Notes under the pieces: generated by a model
Seen by the model: the letters and a program-made list of their open reading frames with translations, nothing else
What the model was told of the DNA's origin: nothing
The model's database searches: none
Assembly (NCBI GenBank): GCA_963794475.1
Contig: CAWCDW010000003.1
Location: forward strand, 1-64,000
Origin: GAS188 sp963794475
Lineage (GTDB): Bacteria; Pseudomonadota; Alphaproteobacteria; Rhizobiales; Beijerinckiaceae
Direction of reading: 5' to 3'
Length of the DNA: 64,000 nucleotides
Program-made: the position numbers and the translations under genes
Part shown: one piece after another, positions 53,456 to 62,492 of the stretch
Layout: every line of letters starts with the position of its first letter
Numbering within the stretch: the stretch's first letter is position 1

Positions 53456-54895
53456 CTAATGCGCCGCCATGTCGAGCGGCGGTGCGAGATCATCCGCGAT
53501 CGGGTTGGTGAAGGAGTTCTCGGCCCGGAATTCGCGATGCGCCGCCGTAGCGCGGGCGAGGAGATCGGCGTCCTTCAGGGCGTCGATGGCCGTGCCCGCC
53601 ATCACTTTCGCCGCATAGGCGAGCCCTTTGTGCGCGGCGCCCGAGAGGCCTTGCGCCACGAGCTGCCACGAATGGCCCGGCGTGCCGATGGCGTAGCAGG
53701 CGACGCGGCATTGCACCGTCGGCACCACCCAGCTCACCGTCCCCACATCGGTCGAGCCGACCGCAGTGTCGACGCCGGCGCCGAGCGGATAGATCTCCTC
53801 GCTCAGCGCCTCGCCCTCTTTCACCTTGAGGCCGAAGCGGCCATAGGCTGCGACGATATCCTCGCGGCGCAAGCTCTTCTGGATTTCGGCCGCGAAGGCC
53901 TTGTCGGCGGCATCGAAGCGGGGTGGGCCAAGGCGCATCATATTCGCGAACATCGCCTCCTCGAGCGGCGCATTGCCGACGAGGTTGGCGTCGCCGCTGA
54001 GCTGGGTCGCCGAGACCTTCGTCTCGGTCATCAAGGCGGCGCCTTCGGCGATTTTCTTCACGCGCTCGACGAGCGTCCACATCTCGCCGAGCGTCCGGGC
54101 GCGGACGAGGTAGCGCACCACGGCCTTGGCCTGCACGACATTGGGAGCGATGCCCCCTGAATCGATCAGCGCGTAATGGATGCGCGCCGTCGAGGGCATG
54201 TGCTCGCGCATGTAGTTCACGCCGACATTCATGAGCTCGACGGCGTCGAGCGCGCTGCGCCCGAGATGCGGCGCGCCGGCGGCATGCGCGGAACGCCCAA
54301 GGAAGGAAAAGTCGATCTCGACACAGGCGAGCGAGAATGGCCGGTTGACGCCGGTGAAGGCGGAAGGGTGCCAACAAATCGCGACGTCCACGTCGTCGAA
54401 GGCGCCGGCGCGCACCATGAAGCCCTTGCCCGAGCCGCCTTCCTCCGCCGGACAGCCGTAATAACGCACGCGCCCTTCGAGGCCCGAGGCGGCGAGCCAA
54501 TCCTTGACCGCCGTCGCTGCCAGAAGCGAGGCCGAGCCCAGCATGTTGTGGCCGCAGCCATGGCCGTTGCGGCTTTGCGGCAGAGGCCGCCGCTCGGCGA
54601 CGCCTGCCGCCTGGCTGAGACCCGGAAGCGCGTCATATTCACCGAGGATCGCGATGACGGGGCCGCCCTTCCCCGCCTCGCCGAGCATCGCGGTCGGCAG
54701 GCCGGCGATCCCCTTCGTGACCTTGAAGCCCTCCTGCTCGAGCCTCCCGACATGGGCGGCCGCCGAGCGATGCTCCTGGTAGTTGAGCTCAGGTGAGCCC
54801 CAGACCTCGTCGCTCAGCTCGACGAAGCGCGGTTCCTTCGCCTCGACGAGGCGCCATACAGGCTCGATATTTTGCATCGCGATAACCTCGCTCAA
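53456..54895 (-). CDS. M20 family amidohydrolase (AbgB-like)
   Basis: A 479-residue metallopeptidase with metal-binding segments GHGCGHNMLG and PAEEGGSGKGF, plus a lid domain (IDFSFLGRSAHAAGAPHLGRSALDAV). The family includes AbgB (p-aminobenzoyl-glutamate hydrolase) and related aminoacylases. The ATG overlaps the tcuB stop as ATGA, so it is the third gene of a tcuA-tcuB-M20 operon. Its job is probably to release an acid from an amide, ahead of oxidation by TcuAB. The substrate cannot be told from sequence. Confidence 0.85.
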   Translation of the reverse strand: MSEVIAMQNIEPVWRLVEAKEPRFVELSDEVWGSPELNYQEHRSAAAHVGRLEQEGFKVTKGIAGLPTAMLGEAGKGGPVIAILGEYDALPGLSQAAGVAERRPLPQSRNGHGCGHNMLGSASLLAATAVKDWLAASGLEGRVRYYGCPAEEGGSGKGFMVRAGAFDDVDVAICWHPSAFTGVNRPFSLACVEIDFSFLGRSAHAAGAPHLGRSALDAVELMNVGVNYMREHMPSTARIHYALIDSGGIAPNVVQAKAVVRYLVRARTLGEMWTLVERVKKIAEGAALMTETKVSATQLSGDANLVGNAPLEEAMFANMMRLGPPRFDAADKAFAAEIQKSLRREDIVAAYGRFGLKVKEGEALSEEIYPLGAGVDTAVGSTDVGTVSWVVPTVQCRVACYAIGTPGHSWQLVAQGLSGAAHKGLAYAAKVMAGTAIDALKDADLLARATAAHREFRAENSFTNPIADDLAPPLDMAAH

Positions 54896-56022
54896 GCCAA
54901 ATTCCGTCTTTCCTTTGCATAGCGCAGGAGCGCGAGGAAACGATAGATGCCGTGCACGAACTTGCCATAGGGCATGGTGACGAAGAGCGCGAACACGACG
55001 CCGAGATGAAGCGCGAGGACAAGCCCCATGAGGCTCGTCGCGCGCAGCGCCAGAAGCGCGAGGCCCGTCGCGCCCGTAAGAAACAGCATGGCGATGAAGG
55101 CCACATCCATGCCGAAGCGCTCTTCATCAGCGATCGTGGGCTCCCGGCTCAAGCGCGAGGCGAGAAGGCCCGCGGGGCCGATTACGAGGCCGATCCCGCC
55201 GAGCGTCCCAAGAACGACCGGCAGATCGTAGATCGGATACGGCGCCTCGCGGCCGAGAAGGTAGTGATAGAGCGTGGCGATGGAGGTCGCGGCAAAACAG
55301 GCGAGGAAGCCGTAAAAGGTGAGGTGATGGTAAAGGCGCCGCCGGTCCGTCGGGCGCTCCCCTTCGTTCATGCAGCCGACGCCGCCGCCGTCGAGATAAC
55401 GAAGCGCGAGCGCATCGCGCATCGCCTGTGCGAGCGATGGCCGATCGGCGAGCCGAGGCTCTTCCTCACCGAGATCGCGCCCGAAGCGGCGCGCGCCCAT
55501 CCACAGCGCAAGAAGCGCGTAAAGGAAGGCGAGCCCGAAGAGCAAAACCATGGCGCCATGCGGCATCACGTCATAAAAGGCGCCTTGCCCTTCATGGATG
55601 CCGAAGAGGGTCGCGCGGTCGTCGAGAAGCGCAAAGCCGATGAGGAAAGCCGCGACGGCGAGCGCCAGGACAAGGCCGATCGCAAGGCCGTTTCGCGCGA
55701 AAAGACCGGAGAGCGCGCCGGGCCACGCATAGCGTGCATAAGATTGCGCCCGCACGCGCGCCAAGGTCAGCGGCACGTTGACGTGAAATTCATGCGGCGG
55801 AGAAAATTGGCAATCGTGGTAGCAGGCGCCGCAGCCATGGCAGAGGTTCGCGAGATAATTGAGATCGCCGTCCGCGAAGGCACGGCGCATCTCCATCGCC
55901 GGAAACACCGCGCACAGCCCCTCGCAATAGCGGCAGGAATTGCAGATCGTCATGAGGCGGTCGGCCTCCGCGAGATCCTCGTTCGCGTGCGGCAATGCGG
56001 CGCGACGCTCAGTTCCTTGCAT
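54892..56022 (-). CDS. tcuB: tricarballylate-utilisation protein B (membrane electron-transfer protein)
   Basis: A 376-residue protein with N-terminal iron-sulfur ligands CNSCRYCEGLC and CHGCGACYHDC followed by four to six membrane helices (for example LYALLALWMGARRFG and FYGFLACFAATSIATLYHYLLG). TcuB passes electrons from the flavoprotein TcuA to the quinone pool. The stop overlaps the M20 gene start, and its start overlaps the end of tcuA by 14 bases. Family length and motifs are normal. It could also be CitB-like, but the TcuA partner decides. Confidence 0.88.
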   Translation of the reverse strand: MQGTERRAALPHANEDLAEADRLMTICNSCRYCEGLCAVFPAMEMRRAFADGDLNYLANLCHGCGACYHDCQFSPPHEFHVNVPLTLARVRAQSYARYAWPGALSGLFARNGLAIGLVLALAVAAFLIGFALLDDRATLFGIHEGQGAFYDVMPHGAMVLLFGLAFLYALLALWMGARRFGRDLGEEEPRLADRPSLAQAMRDALALRYLDGGGVGCMNEGERPTDRRRLYHHLTFYGFLACFAATSIATLYHYLLGREAPYPIYDLPVVLGTLGGIGLVIGPAGLLASRLSREPTIADEERFGMDVAFIAMLFLTGATGLALLALRATSLMGLVLALHLGVVFALFVTMPYGKFVHGIYRFLALLRYAKERRNLA

Positions 56023-57448
56023 AGGCGGCGGCCTCCCGCCCCGCGATGCGCCCGAAGACGCTGCCGATCGTCATGCCGATGCCGGCGGCGTAGCCGCGCC
56101 CGAGCACATTGCCGGCCATGATCTCGCCCGCCGCGAACATATTGGCCGAAGGCCTACCGTCGCCCATGATGAGGCGCGCCTCCTTGTTCACCCGCGTGCC
56201 GAGATAGGTGAAGGTGATGCCGGGGCGCACCGGATAGGCGTAAAAGGGGGCGCGCTCGATGCGCCGCGCCCAATGGGATTTCGGCGGCACGAGCCCCTCG
56301 GTGCGACAATCATCGAGGATGGTGTGATCGAATGTGCCCGGCCGCACCGCCGCGTTGAACTCGCCCACCGTGCGCCTGAAGGCTGCGGGATCGAGCTCGA
56401 TCAGCGTCGCGAGCTCGCCCAATGTTTGCGCCTCGAAAGGTGGGTAGAGCGAGGGCATGAACAGGTCGCGCGAGGAGGCATCGAAGACGATATAGGCGAT
56501 CTCGCCCTTTTGACCGGCGATGAGGCGCCCCCAGATCGCATAGCGTTTCGGCCAGATGTCCTCGCCCTCATCGTAGAAGCGGCGCGCATCCTTGTTCACC
56601 ACGATGCCGAAGATCACGCAATCGAGCCGCGTGATGATGCCGCCGTCGAATTTGGGCGCGCGCGCATCGATCGCGACCGCGTGGCATTGCGTCGGATCGC
56701 CGACCTGCTGCACGCCCTTCGCCAGGAGGAGCTTCAACAAGGAACCGCGATTGTAAGGCGTGCCGCGGATGAGAAAATTATCCGCCTTCTCCCCCCAATA
56801 TTCCTTCATCCATTCGAGATTGGCCTCGAAACCGCCGGAAGCGGCGACGAGCGTTGCGGCGCGTATTTCCAGGCGCTCGCCGCCACGCGCCACGGTCGCC
56901 GAGAGGAACATGCCGTCCTCGATCGCAAGATCGACGACCTCGCTCTCATAGGCGGCCTCGACGCCGAGCTTCTCGGCCGTCTCGTAAAGCGCGTTCAGCA
57001 TCGCGCGCCCGCCGCCGAGGAAGAAGGAATTCGTGCGGCCGAGCGAGAGCGTGCCGCCGAGCGAGGGCTGCCAGCGCACGCCCTGCTCGACGAGCCAATC
57101 GAGAACACCCTTGGATTCCTGGATCATGTGGCGCGCCAGCGCCTCGTCCGTCTCGCCTTCCGTCACGCGCAAGAGATCGTCGAAGAATTCCGTTTCCGTG
57201 TAAGGGCCGGTGAGGATCGCGGTCGCGGCGTCATGGGCGCAACGCATGTTGCGCGTGTGCCGGGTATTGCCGCCGCGATAGAATTTGGGCGCCGCCTCGA
57301 GGACGAGGACGCGCGCCCCCGCACGGCGCGCGCTGATCGCGGCGCAGAGCGCGGCATTGCCGCCGCCGACGATCAGCACATCATAAGGCGCGCCTTGGTC
57401 GAGCAACTCTTCCCCGATGGAGCTTTTCGTCCTGCGCCGGCGTTTCAC
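56009..57448 (-). CDS. tcuA: FAD-dependent tricarballylate dehydrogenase
   Basis: A 479-residue flavoprotein with FAD motif DVLIVGGGNAALCAAISARRAGA, substrate-region segment GGNTRHTRNMRCAHD and C-terminal FAD segment AAGEIMAGNVLGRGYAAGIGM. TcuA oxidises tricarballylate to cis-aconitate. The gene starts at ATG 57448 with an Arg/Lys-rich tail of about 20 residues; it ends inside tcuB. The usual transporter tcuC and regulator tcuR are absent. The nearest related step is the LeuCD-type hydratase at 46033-48101, which could act on a product of this type, but they are in different operons. Confidence 0.88.
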   Translation of the reverse strand: MKRRRRTKSSIGEELLDQGAPYDVLIVGGGNAALCAAISARRAGARVLVLEAAPKFYRGGNTRHTRNMRCAHDAATAILTGPYTETEFFDDLLRVTEGETDEALARHMIQESKGVLDWLVEQGVRWQPSLGGTLSLGRTNSFFLGGGRAMLNALYETAEKLGVEAAYESEVVDLAIEDGMFLSATVARGGERLEIRAATLVAASGGFEANLEWMKEYWGEKADNFLIRGTPYNRGSLLKLLLAKGVQQVGDPTQCHAVAIDARAPKFDGGIITRLDCVIFGIVVNKDARRFYDEGEDIWPKRYAIWGRLIAGQKGEIAYIVFDASSRDLFMPSLYPPFEAQTLGELATLIELDPAAFRRTVGEFNAAVRPGTFDHTILDDCRTEGLVPPKSHWARRIERAPFYAYPVRPGITFTYLGTRVNKEARLIMGDGRPSANMFAAGEIMAGNVLGRGYAAGIGMTIGSVFGRIAGREAAAYARN

Positions 57449-58265
57449 GGCGGCGGCACAAGCATTAACACAGCCATGAGACCGGCACCCCGGCCTTAGC
57501 GACGAACAAACCCCCGGCTCGTGGATCGAATTCAGGGGTCCCTATCCGGCCAAGCTATCGCATTTTGTCACGCTAAGCGTGCTTCACTTTGCCGTGCTTG
57601 GCGAGAAGGGGGCCGTCGCGAAGATGTGAGTCAAGTGACGACGCCCACGACGATCGACCTTTCCGGGCAAATTCTCGGCGCGATCAATCGACGAATGTGC
57701 CGATCCTCGGCGGCATCACCAGTCGTCGCGAGGAGGGAGGGCAAGGAGGCGGGCACGCTGCCCCGCGGGAAGCACGAGAAAACTTCGGCATCGAATGCCC
57801 CTGTCACCTTTTTGATCATGCTCTAAGCGAGAGTCTAATTCGACCAAGAACGCCGGCCAGGGCTAGCACAGGTATTAGAGAGGTCAAGCGACCGGAATTG
57901 GGACAAACTTTTGTTGTTGTGATCGGGCGTTCACCTCAACCCGGCGAGCGAGCGACGCGGCACGCCGTCTCCCCGACGAATGGCTTCGCCCACACCCGCT
58001 AAATGACGCACCCGCGCCGGCACCCCCCTCCCCCCACGAAGTCTGTATGGACTGGGGACATGAGCGCCCGCCCGTTTTCCTGAAACGCCGTTCGCGTGCT
58101 CGCTTTGCTCGTGCCCGCACCCGTAAAATCACGCGCCCGCACCGGGCGCCCCCTCCACCCACGAAGTGACGGGGAGCGTGCGGGTGGGGCAAAGCCGCTT
58201 CGTAAACGATGGTCCTTGGCCACCGAGCGCCACGAGTTTAGCCATACCGCGTAAGCAGAGGGCCC
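57449..58265. other. no supported gene; contains an imperfect 49-base direct repeat
   Basis: No frame is supported. Two copies of a sequence beginning ACCCGCTAAATGACGC and ending CCACGAAGT lie at 57994-58042 and 58119-58167, about 125 bases apart and roughly 80 per cent identical. They are GC-rich and probably a degenerate intergenic repeat of the same kind as those at 53157 and 60045. Confidence 0.5.
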
Positions 58266-58353
58266 TGGTGCGGGCGGTCGGAATCGAACCGACACTCCTT
58301 TAGGGGGAACGGGATTTTGAGTCCCGCGCGTCTACCAGTTCCGCCACGCCCGC
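58266..58353 (-). tRNA. tRNA-Leu (anticodon CAA)
   Basis: The minus strand reads GCGGGCG acceptor, GGCGGAACTGGTAGACGC (D-arm), the anticodon stem CGGGA with loop CTCAAAA, a long variable arm (CGTTCCCCCTAAAGGAGT) and T-arm GTCGGTTCGATTCCGAC, then the 3' acceptor and CCA. The long variable arm and anticodon CAA identify tRNA-Leu. The whole structure pairs without mismatch in the acceptor stem. No integrase is next to it, so no element uses it here. Confidence 0.95.
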
Positions 58354-58638
58354 TCGGGACGCCCCTCATATACTGTCGGGAAGGCGCGTCAAAGGGGGGC
58401 GGCTGCCGCCCGCCGCCGCTTCGCCCCGGTGCTTCCGCCCTCCGGCGAAAGCGTGTAACAGGGCGGACGAAATCCATCTTTCGTGGCACGGCCGGCGCGT
58501 CATCGCGGCAGCCGTAACGTCCGGTCGCGAAAAGTGAATGATTTTGGCGGGTTCCTCGCTTATAATCGTAAGCAATCCGCAAGCTTACGGGCGTAAATCA
58601 ATCGCCCATTCCAAGCGGATTTGGTGAAGGCGTTTGTG

Positions 58639-59979
58639 ATGGGGCGTAAATATTTCGGCACGGATGGTATTCGCGGCAAGGCGAACGCGATCATCACACC
58701 GGAGCTCGCGCTGAGGGTCGGCCAGGCGGCGGGCCTTGCCTTTCAACGTGGCGAATATCGCCATCGCGTCGTCATCGGCAAGGACACGCGGCTCTCGGGC
58801 TACATGATCGAGAACGCCATGGTGGCGGGCTTCACCTCGGTCGGGCTCGATGTGCTCCTCCTCGGGCCGATGCCGACGCCCGCCGTTGCCATGCTGACGC
58901 GCTCGATGCGCTGCGATCTCGGCGTCATGATCTCGGCCTCGCATAACGGCTTCGAGGACAACGGCATCAAGCTCTTCGGGCCCGACGGCTACAAGCTTTC
59001 CGACGAGATCGAGGCCCAGATCGGCGCGCTTCTCGATCAAGACCTCGCCTCGCGACTTTCGGGCTCGCGCGATCTCGGCCGCGCCAAGCGCATCGAGAGC
59101 GTGCATGCGCGCTACATCGAATTCGCCAAGCGCACCTTGCCGCGCGGCTTGAGCCTCGACGGCATGCGCGTCGTTGTCGATTGCGCGCATGGCGCCGCCT
59201 ATAAGGTCGCGCCGGAAGCGCTTTGGGAGCTCGGCGCCGAGGTCATCGCCATCGGGGTCGATCCGGACGGCTTCAACATCAACAAGGAATGCGGCTCGAC
59301 GGATCCGCAGGCGCTGATCACCAAGGTGAGGGAGATGCGCGCCGATGTCGGCATCGCGCTCGACGGAGACGCCGATCGGGTGCTGATCGTCGATGAGCGC
59401 GGCCATCTCGTCGACGGCGACCAGCTCATGGGGGTGGTGGCGACGCGCTGGCACGACGACAAGCTTCTGTCGCAGCCAGGCATCGTCGCGACCATCATGT
59501 CCAATCTCGGCCTCGAGCGCTATCTCAACGGCATCGGATTGCTGCTGGCGCGCACCGCCGTGGGCGATCGCTATGTGCTCGAGCACATGCGCCAGCACGG
59601 CTATAACCTCGGCGGCGAGCAATCCGGCCACATCATCATGTCGGACTACACGACGACCGGGGACGGGCTGGTCGCGGCCTTGCAGCTCCTCGCCGTGGTG
59701 AAGCGCACCGAGCGGCCGGTGAGCGAGGTTTGCCATTGCTTCGAGCCGCTGCCGCAAATCCTCAAGAATGTGCGCTACAAAAAGGGCGAGCCGCTCGCCG
59801 AGCAAAATGTGGTGACGGCGATCGAGAGCGGCCGCGGCCGCCTCGGCAAAGAAGGGCGCCTCGTCATCCGCCCGTCCGGCACGGAGCCCGTGATCCGCGT
59901 GATGGGCGAGGGGGACGACCGCGACCTCGTCGAGCGCGTGGTGAACGACATCGTCGAGGCGCTCACCAAAGCCGCGTGA
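58639..59979 (+). CDS. glmM: phosphoglucosamine mutase
   Basis: A 446-residue protein with the family start MGRKYFGTDGIRGKAN, the phosphoserine loop MISASHNGFEDNGIKLFG, the magnesium loop DGDADRVLIVD and the phosphate-binding RPSGTEPVIRVMGEG at the C-terminus. GlmM converts glucosamine-6-phosphate into glucosamine-1-phosphate for UDP-GlcNAc synthesis. An ATG six codons earlier is possible, but the conserved start is at 58639. The gene stands alone between the tRNA and a repeat element; MurQ, which feeds the same amino-sugar pool, lies 5 kb upstream. Confidence 0.95.
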   Translation: MGRKYFGTDGIRGKANAIITPELALRVGQAAGLAFQRGEYRHRVVIGKDTRLSGYMIENAMVAGFTSVGLDVLLLGPMPTPAVAMLTRSMRCDLGVMISASHNGFEDNGIKLFGPDGYKLSDEIEAQIGALLDQDLASRLSGSRDLGRAKRIESVHARYIEFAKRTLPRGLSLDGMRVVVDCAHGAAYKVAPEALWELGAEVIAIGVDPDGFNINKECGSTDPQALITKVREMRADVGIALDGDADRVLIVDERGHLVDGDQLMGVVATRWHDDKLLSQPGIVATIMSNLGLERYLNGIGLLLARTAVGDRYVLEHMRQHGYNLGGEQSGHIIMSDYTTTGDGLVAALQLLAVVKRTERPVSEVCHCFEPLPQILKNVRYKKGEPLAEQNVVTAIESGRGRLGKEGRLVIRPSGTEPVIRVMGEGDDRDLVERVVNDIVEALTKAA

Positions 59980-60044
59980 CCGAAGGGCAAGCTCCGACGA
60001 GCGGAGATGGAAATCCGCTCGTGCCCGCGAAGGCTCCAATCTCT

Positions 60045-60135
60045 CCGCTCATCCCCGCGTAGACTGGGATCCAGACTTTTTTGGAGTTGCCTTATGAGCC
60101 TGGATCCCCGCATGCGCGGGGGTGAGCGGGGTGAG
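60045..60135. repeat. inverted intergenic repeat (CCCCGC...GCGGGG type)
   Basis: The sequence TCATCCCCGCG followed by CTGGGATCCAG and later CCTGGATCC with CCCCGCATGCGCGGGG forms nested inverted repeats after glmM. This kind of element (CCCCGCG with GGATCCAG) is scattered between genes in many proteobacteria and usually acts as a transcription terminator or an mRNA 3' stabiliser. Confidence 0.65.
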
Positions 60136-60224
60136 GCTACGGGTCTTCGCCCTCGTGCGACCAGCGGGAGGGTTCAACGAGCCGGCCTTCGCGGTTAACC
60201 CTTCATTGAGGTTAACGCTTAGGG

Positions 60225-60239
60225 TTAATCGCTCCTTAA
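60225..60239. promoter_or_regulatory. candidate CtrA box upstream of outer-membrane protein gene
   Basis: TTAA at 60225-60228 and TTAA at 60236-60239 are separated by exactly seven bases, which is the CtrA consensus TTAA-N7-TTAA. Two further TTAA copies precede it at 60195 and 60212. It lies about 80 bases upstream of the gene at 60320. Confidence 0.5.
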
Positions 60240-60319
60240 ATATTCGCTGAGATCGTGCCGGCGTGAATTCGCCGGGACCGAGGCGCGGCCCCACATAAAG
60301 TCGGAAGGGCCGTGTCGGT

Positions 60320-61215
60320 ATGGGGTGGGTGAAGCAAGTGACCGCGGCAGGTGTCTTCGCGCTGTGCGGCGTGGCTGCCCAGGGAGCCGAGCTTCCTCCC
60401 TTGCCCGAGGCCCCTGCCCTGCCGCCCGCGCAATCGGCCGGCAACTGGTATGTGCGCGGCGATCTCGGCGTCGGCTCCTATTCAACGAGCCGGTGGACGC
60501 AAGCGCTCAGCGGCCTGGCGCCGGGCGACCAGCTTCTCACGGGCGGGTTCACCTCGAAATCCATCCGTGATTCCACTTTCGTCGGCGCGGGTCTCGGGTA
60601 TGAGCTTCATCCCTGGCTCAGGGCTGACATCACCGCGGAATACCGCGCGTCGGCGGACTTGCGCGGCACGTTTCAAGAGCGGCTGTTCAACCCCTCCGCG
60701 CCCCTGGCATTTCTCGGGCAAACCGCATTTGCGGGTTCGCTCCAAACAACCGTCGTGATGGCGAACGCCTATGGGGACATCGGCACCTGGTATGGCTTCA
60801 CGCCTTATCTGGGCGCCGGCATCGGCCTTGCCCGCCACGAGCTCGGCGCCGTCAACGGCACGGGCTTTGCCGTCACCGGAACCACTTTCACCTCGGCCAA
60901 CGCGCCGAACGGCACCCCGGTCCCCATCGCCCTCAGCGCCGGCCCGGATAAGACGCGAACCAATATAGCATGGGCGTTCATGGCCGGGCTTTCCTACAGC
61001 ATCTCGCCTAACCTCAAGCTCGATCTCGGCTTGCGCCATCTCAATCTCGGCTCCATCCGATCGGGCGCGATCAATTGCCTTTGCCGTGAGAGCTCCCCGG
61101 CTTCAAGGCGGGAGGCGTCGCCTCAAATGAAATTCGCCTCGGCGTGCGCTGGCTCTTCGGCGAGGCGGGTCCTGTGCTCGGCGCGGCCGATGACCTCCCC
61201 GAGGTGCCGCGGTAG
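60320..61215 (+). CDS. outer-membrane beta-barrel protein, frameshifted near 61090
   Basis: The frame from ATG 60320 gives a signal peptide (MGWVKQVTAAGVFALCGVAAQGA) and about 230 residues of a small beta-barrel typical of rhizobial Omp25-like proteins, with alternating strands such as NWYVRGDLGVGSYS, GAGLGYELHPWLRADITAEY and SPNLKLDLGLRHLNLG. At about 61090 the frame shifts. The correct C-terminus (GFKAGGVASNEIRLGVRWLFG, ending DLPEVPR) continues in another frame to TAG at 61213-61215. The lost base in a C-run (TCCCCGGC) fits a one-base deletion. A second barrel gene of the same family follows 470 bases downstream. Confidence 0.8.
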
Positions 61216-61616
61216 GTCTCGCCGATGATGGCGGTCCTGGCTGGAGCAGGCAGGCCTCAAATGGAATTGCCGTCGTGCTCTGCGACGAGGCGGAGCATGA
61301 TCATTGCGGAAAAGTAGCTTCCACTTTACTCGATCATGCCGTCCAAATGACCCGCCGCGTCGAGCCCGCAGGGCGTCACGTTAAGCAACTCGCCGCGATC
61401 GAAAGCCCTTCCTCGATCTGCTCGAACATCCTCATTGCCTTCATGGACATGCGGGCCGATGCGCAAAGGGGGCAGAAAAGCGCCGTTTGAGTGCCGACGC
61501 TTCTTCCTTACCGCCCGACCCAGCGAGCCACTGGGCAGCACTCGTCGCTCGCGTTCAAATATTGACTGAGCTCAAAACTCCCATTCTTGAAGAAATACTA
61601 ACGCCGATGAACCCCA
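61216..61616. other. no supported gene between the two outer-membrane protein genes
   Basis: No frame with recognisable features is present. It holds the upstream region of the second barrel gene, including the CtrA-like box at 61617. Confidence 0.4.
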
Positions 61617-61631
61617 TTAAATGCTCGTTAA
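61617..61631. promoter_or_regulatory. candidate CtrA box upstream of second outer-membrane protein gene
   Basis: TTAA at 61617-61620, seven bases, then TTAA at 61628-61631, and a further TTAAC at 61634. This exactly fits TTAA-N7-TTAA and is 50 bases before the ATG at 61681. The same motif precedes the paralogous gene at 60320. Confidence 0.5.
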
Positions 61632-61680
61632 GGTTAACGGACAATGATGTGTCTGACGAGGTACTCTTGGAGAGGTCTCG

Positions 61681-62466
61681 ATGATTCGCAAGATACTTGC
61701 CCTCCTGCTCCTCTCGGGCACCCCCTTGATTACAAGCGCGGCGGCGGCGGATCTCGACAGCCTTCCTCCGGCCCCGCTTCTGGCTCCGCACGCCGAATAT
61801 GCGAGCTACCTCGGCACCGGTTGGTACATTCGCGGCGACGTCGGCTACTCGCGCCCGCAAGGACCGAGCGGCAGCTACAATGGCGCGCCCTTCGAGCATT
61901 TGAGCGTGGTGGGCTCCGCCGTGCTCGGCGGCGGCGTCGGCTACAAGATCAGCAACTGGTTTCGCGCCGATGTGACGGCCGACTACACCTTCGCCGGCAA
62001 CATGCAGGCGAGCTATCTGGTGCCGAATTGTTGCCTCGCCACCGATAAATCGGGCGTCGGCGGCTGGGCCGTCCTCGCCAATGGCTATGTGGATCTCGGC
62101 ACCTGGTCGGCCATCACGCCCTATGTGGGCGGCGGCGTCGGCTACGCCTTCACCGAGGTGTCGAAGATCGTCAATCAAGAGTTCACGCAGACCATCACGG
62201 GCAGCTTCGTGCCGCTCCTCGATCCGACGACCGGGTTGCCGGTCTTCAACGCCTTTCCGGCGCACACCACGGGCCGCTTCGCCTGGGCTTTGATGGCGGG
62301 CGCCGCGATCGACATCGCGCCGAGCACCAAGCTCGACTTCGGCTACCGCTATCTGAATATCTCGGATGCGCGCTTTGCGACCGACGATTTCGGCATCGCG
62401 CCGAGGCTCAAATCGCTCGGCGCGCATCAGTTCCGCCTTGGCCTGCGCTACATGTTCGACGAATGA
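61681..62466 (+). CDS. outer-membrane beta-barrel protein
   Basis: A 261-residue protein with a signal peptide (MIRKILALLLLSGTPLITSAAAA) and an eight-strand-type barrel: GTGWYIRGDVGYSRPQ, VGYKISNWFRADVTADYTF, and the C-terminal strand HQFRLGLRYMFDE ending in an aromatic-rich residue, as needed for BamA insertion. It belongs to the same family as the 60320 protein and shares its arrangement, but has its own loops with a Cys pair (PNCCLATD). The family is abundant in the outer membrane of Rhizobiales and can bind envelope components. Start ATG 61681 follows GGAGAGGTCTCG. Confidence 0.88.
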   Translation: MIRKILALLLLSGTPLITSAAAADLDSLPPAPLLAPHAEYASYLGTGWYIRGDVGYSRPQGPSGSYNGAPFEHLSVVGSAVLGGGVGYKISNWFRADVTADYTFAGNMQASYLVPNCCLATDKSGVGGWAVLANGYVDLGTWSAITPYVGGGVGYAFTEVSKIVNQEFTQTITGSFVPLLDPTTGLPVFNAFPAHTTGRFAWALMAGAAIDIAPSTKLDFGYRYLNISDARFATDDFGIAPRLKSLGAHQFRLGLRYMFDE

Positions 62467-62492
62467 GCCGTCTCGGCGCGGCGTAGCGAGAA

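Noticed and set aside
57884..58192. Possible CRISPR-like spacing of repeats
   Set aside because: Only two imperfect copies about 125 bases apart; no array, no cas genes in the window.
58585..60039. Long minus-strand open frame opposite glmM
   Set aside because: It is complementary to glmM, has shadow composition (Arg/His/Ala-rich) and no recognised motif.
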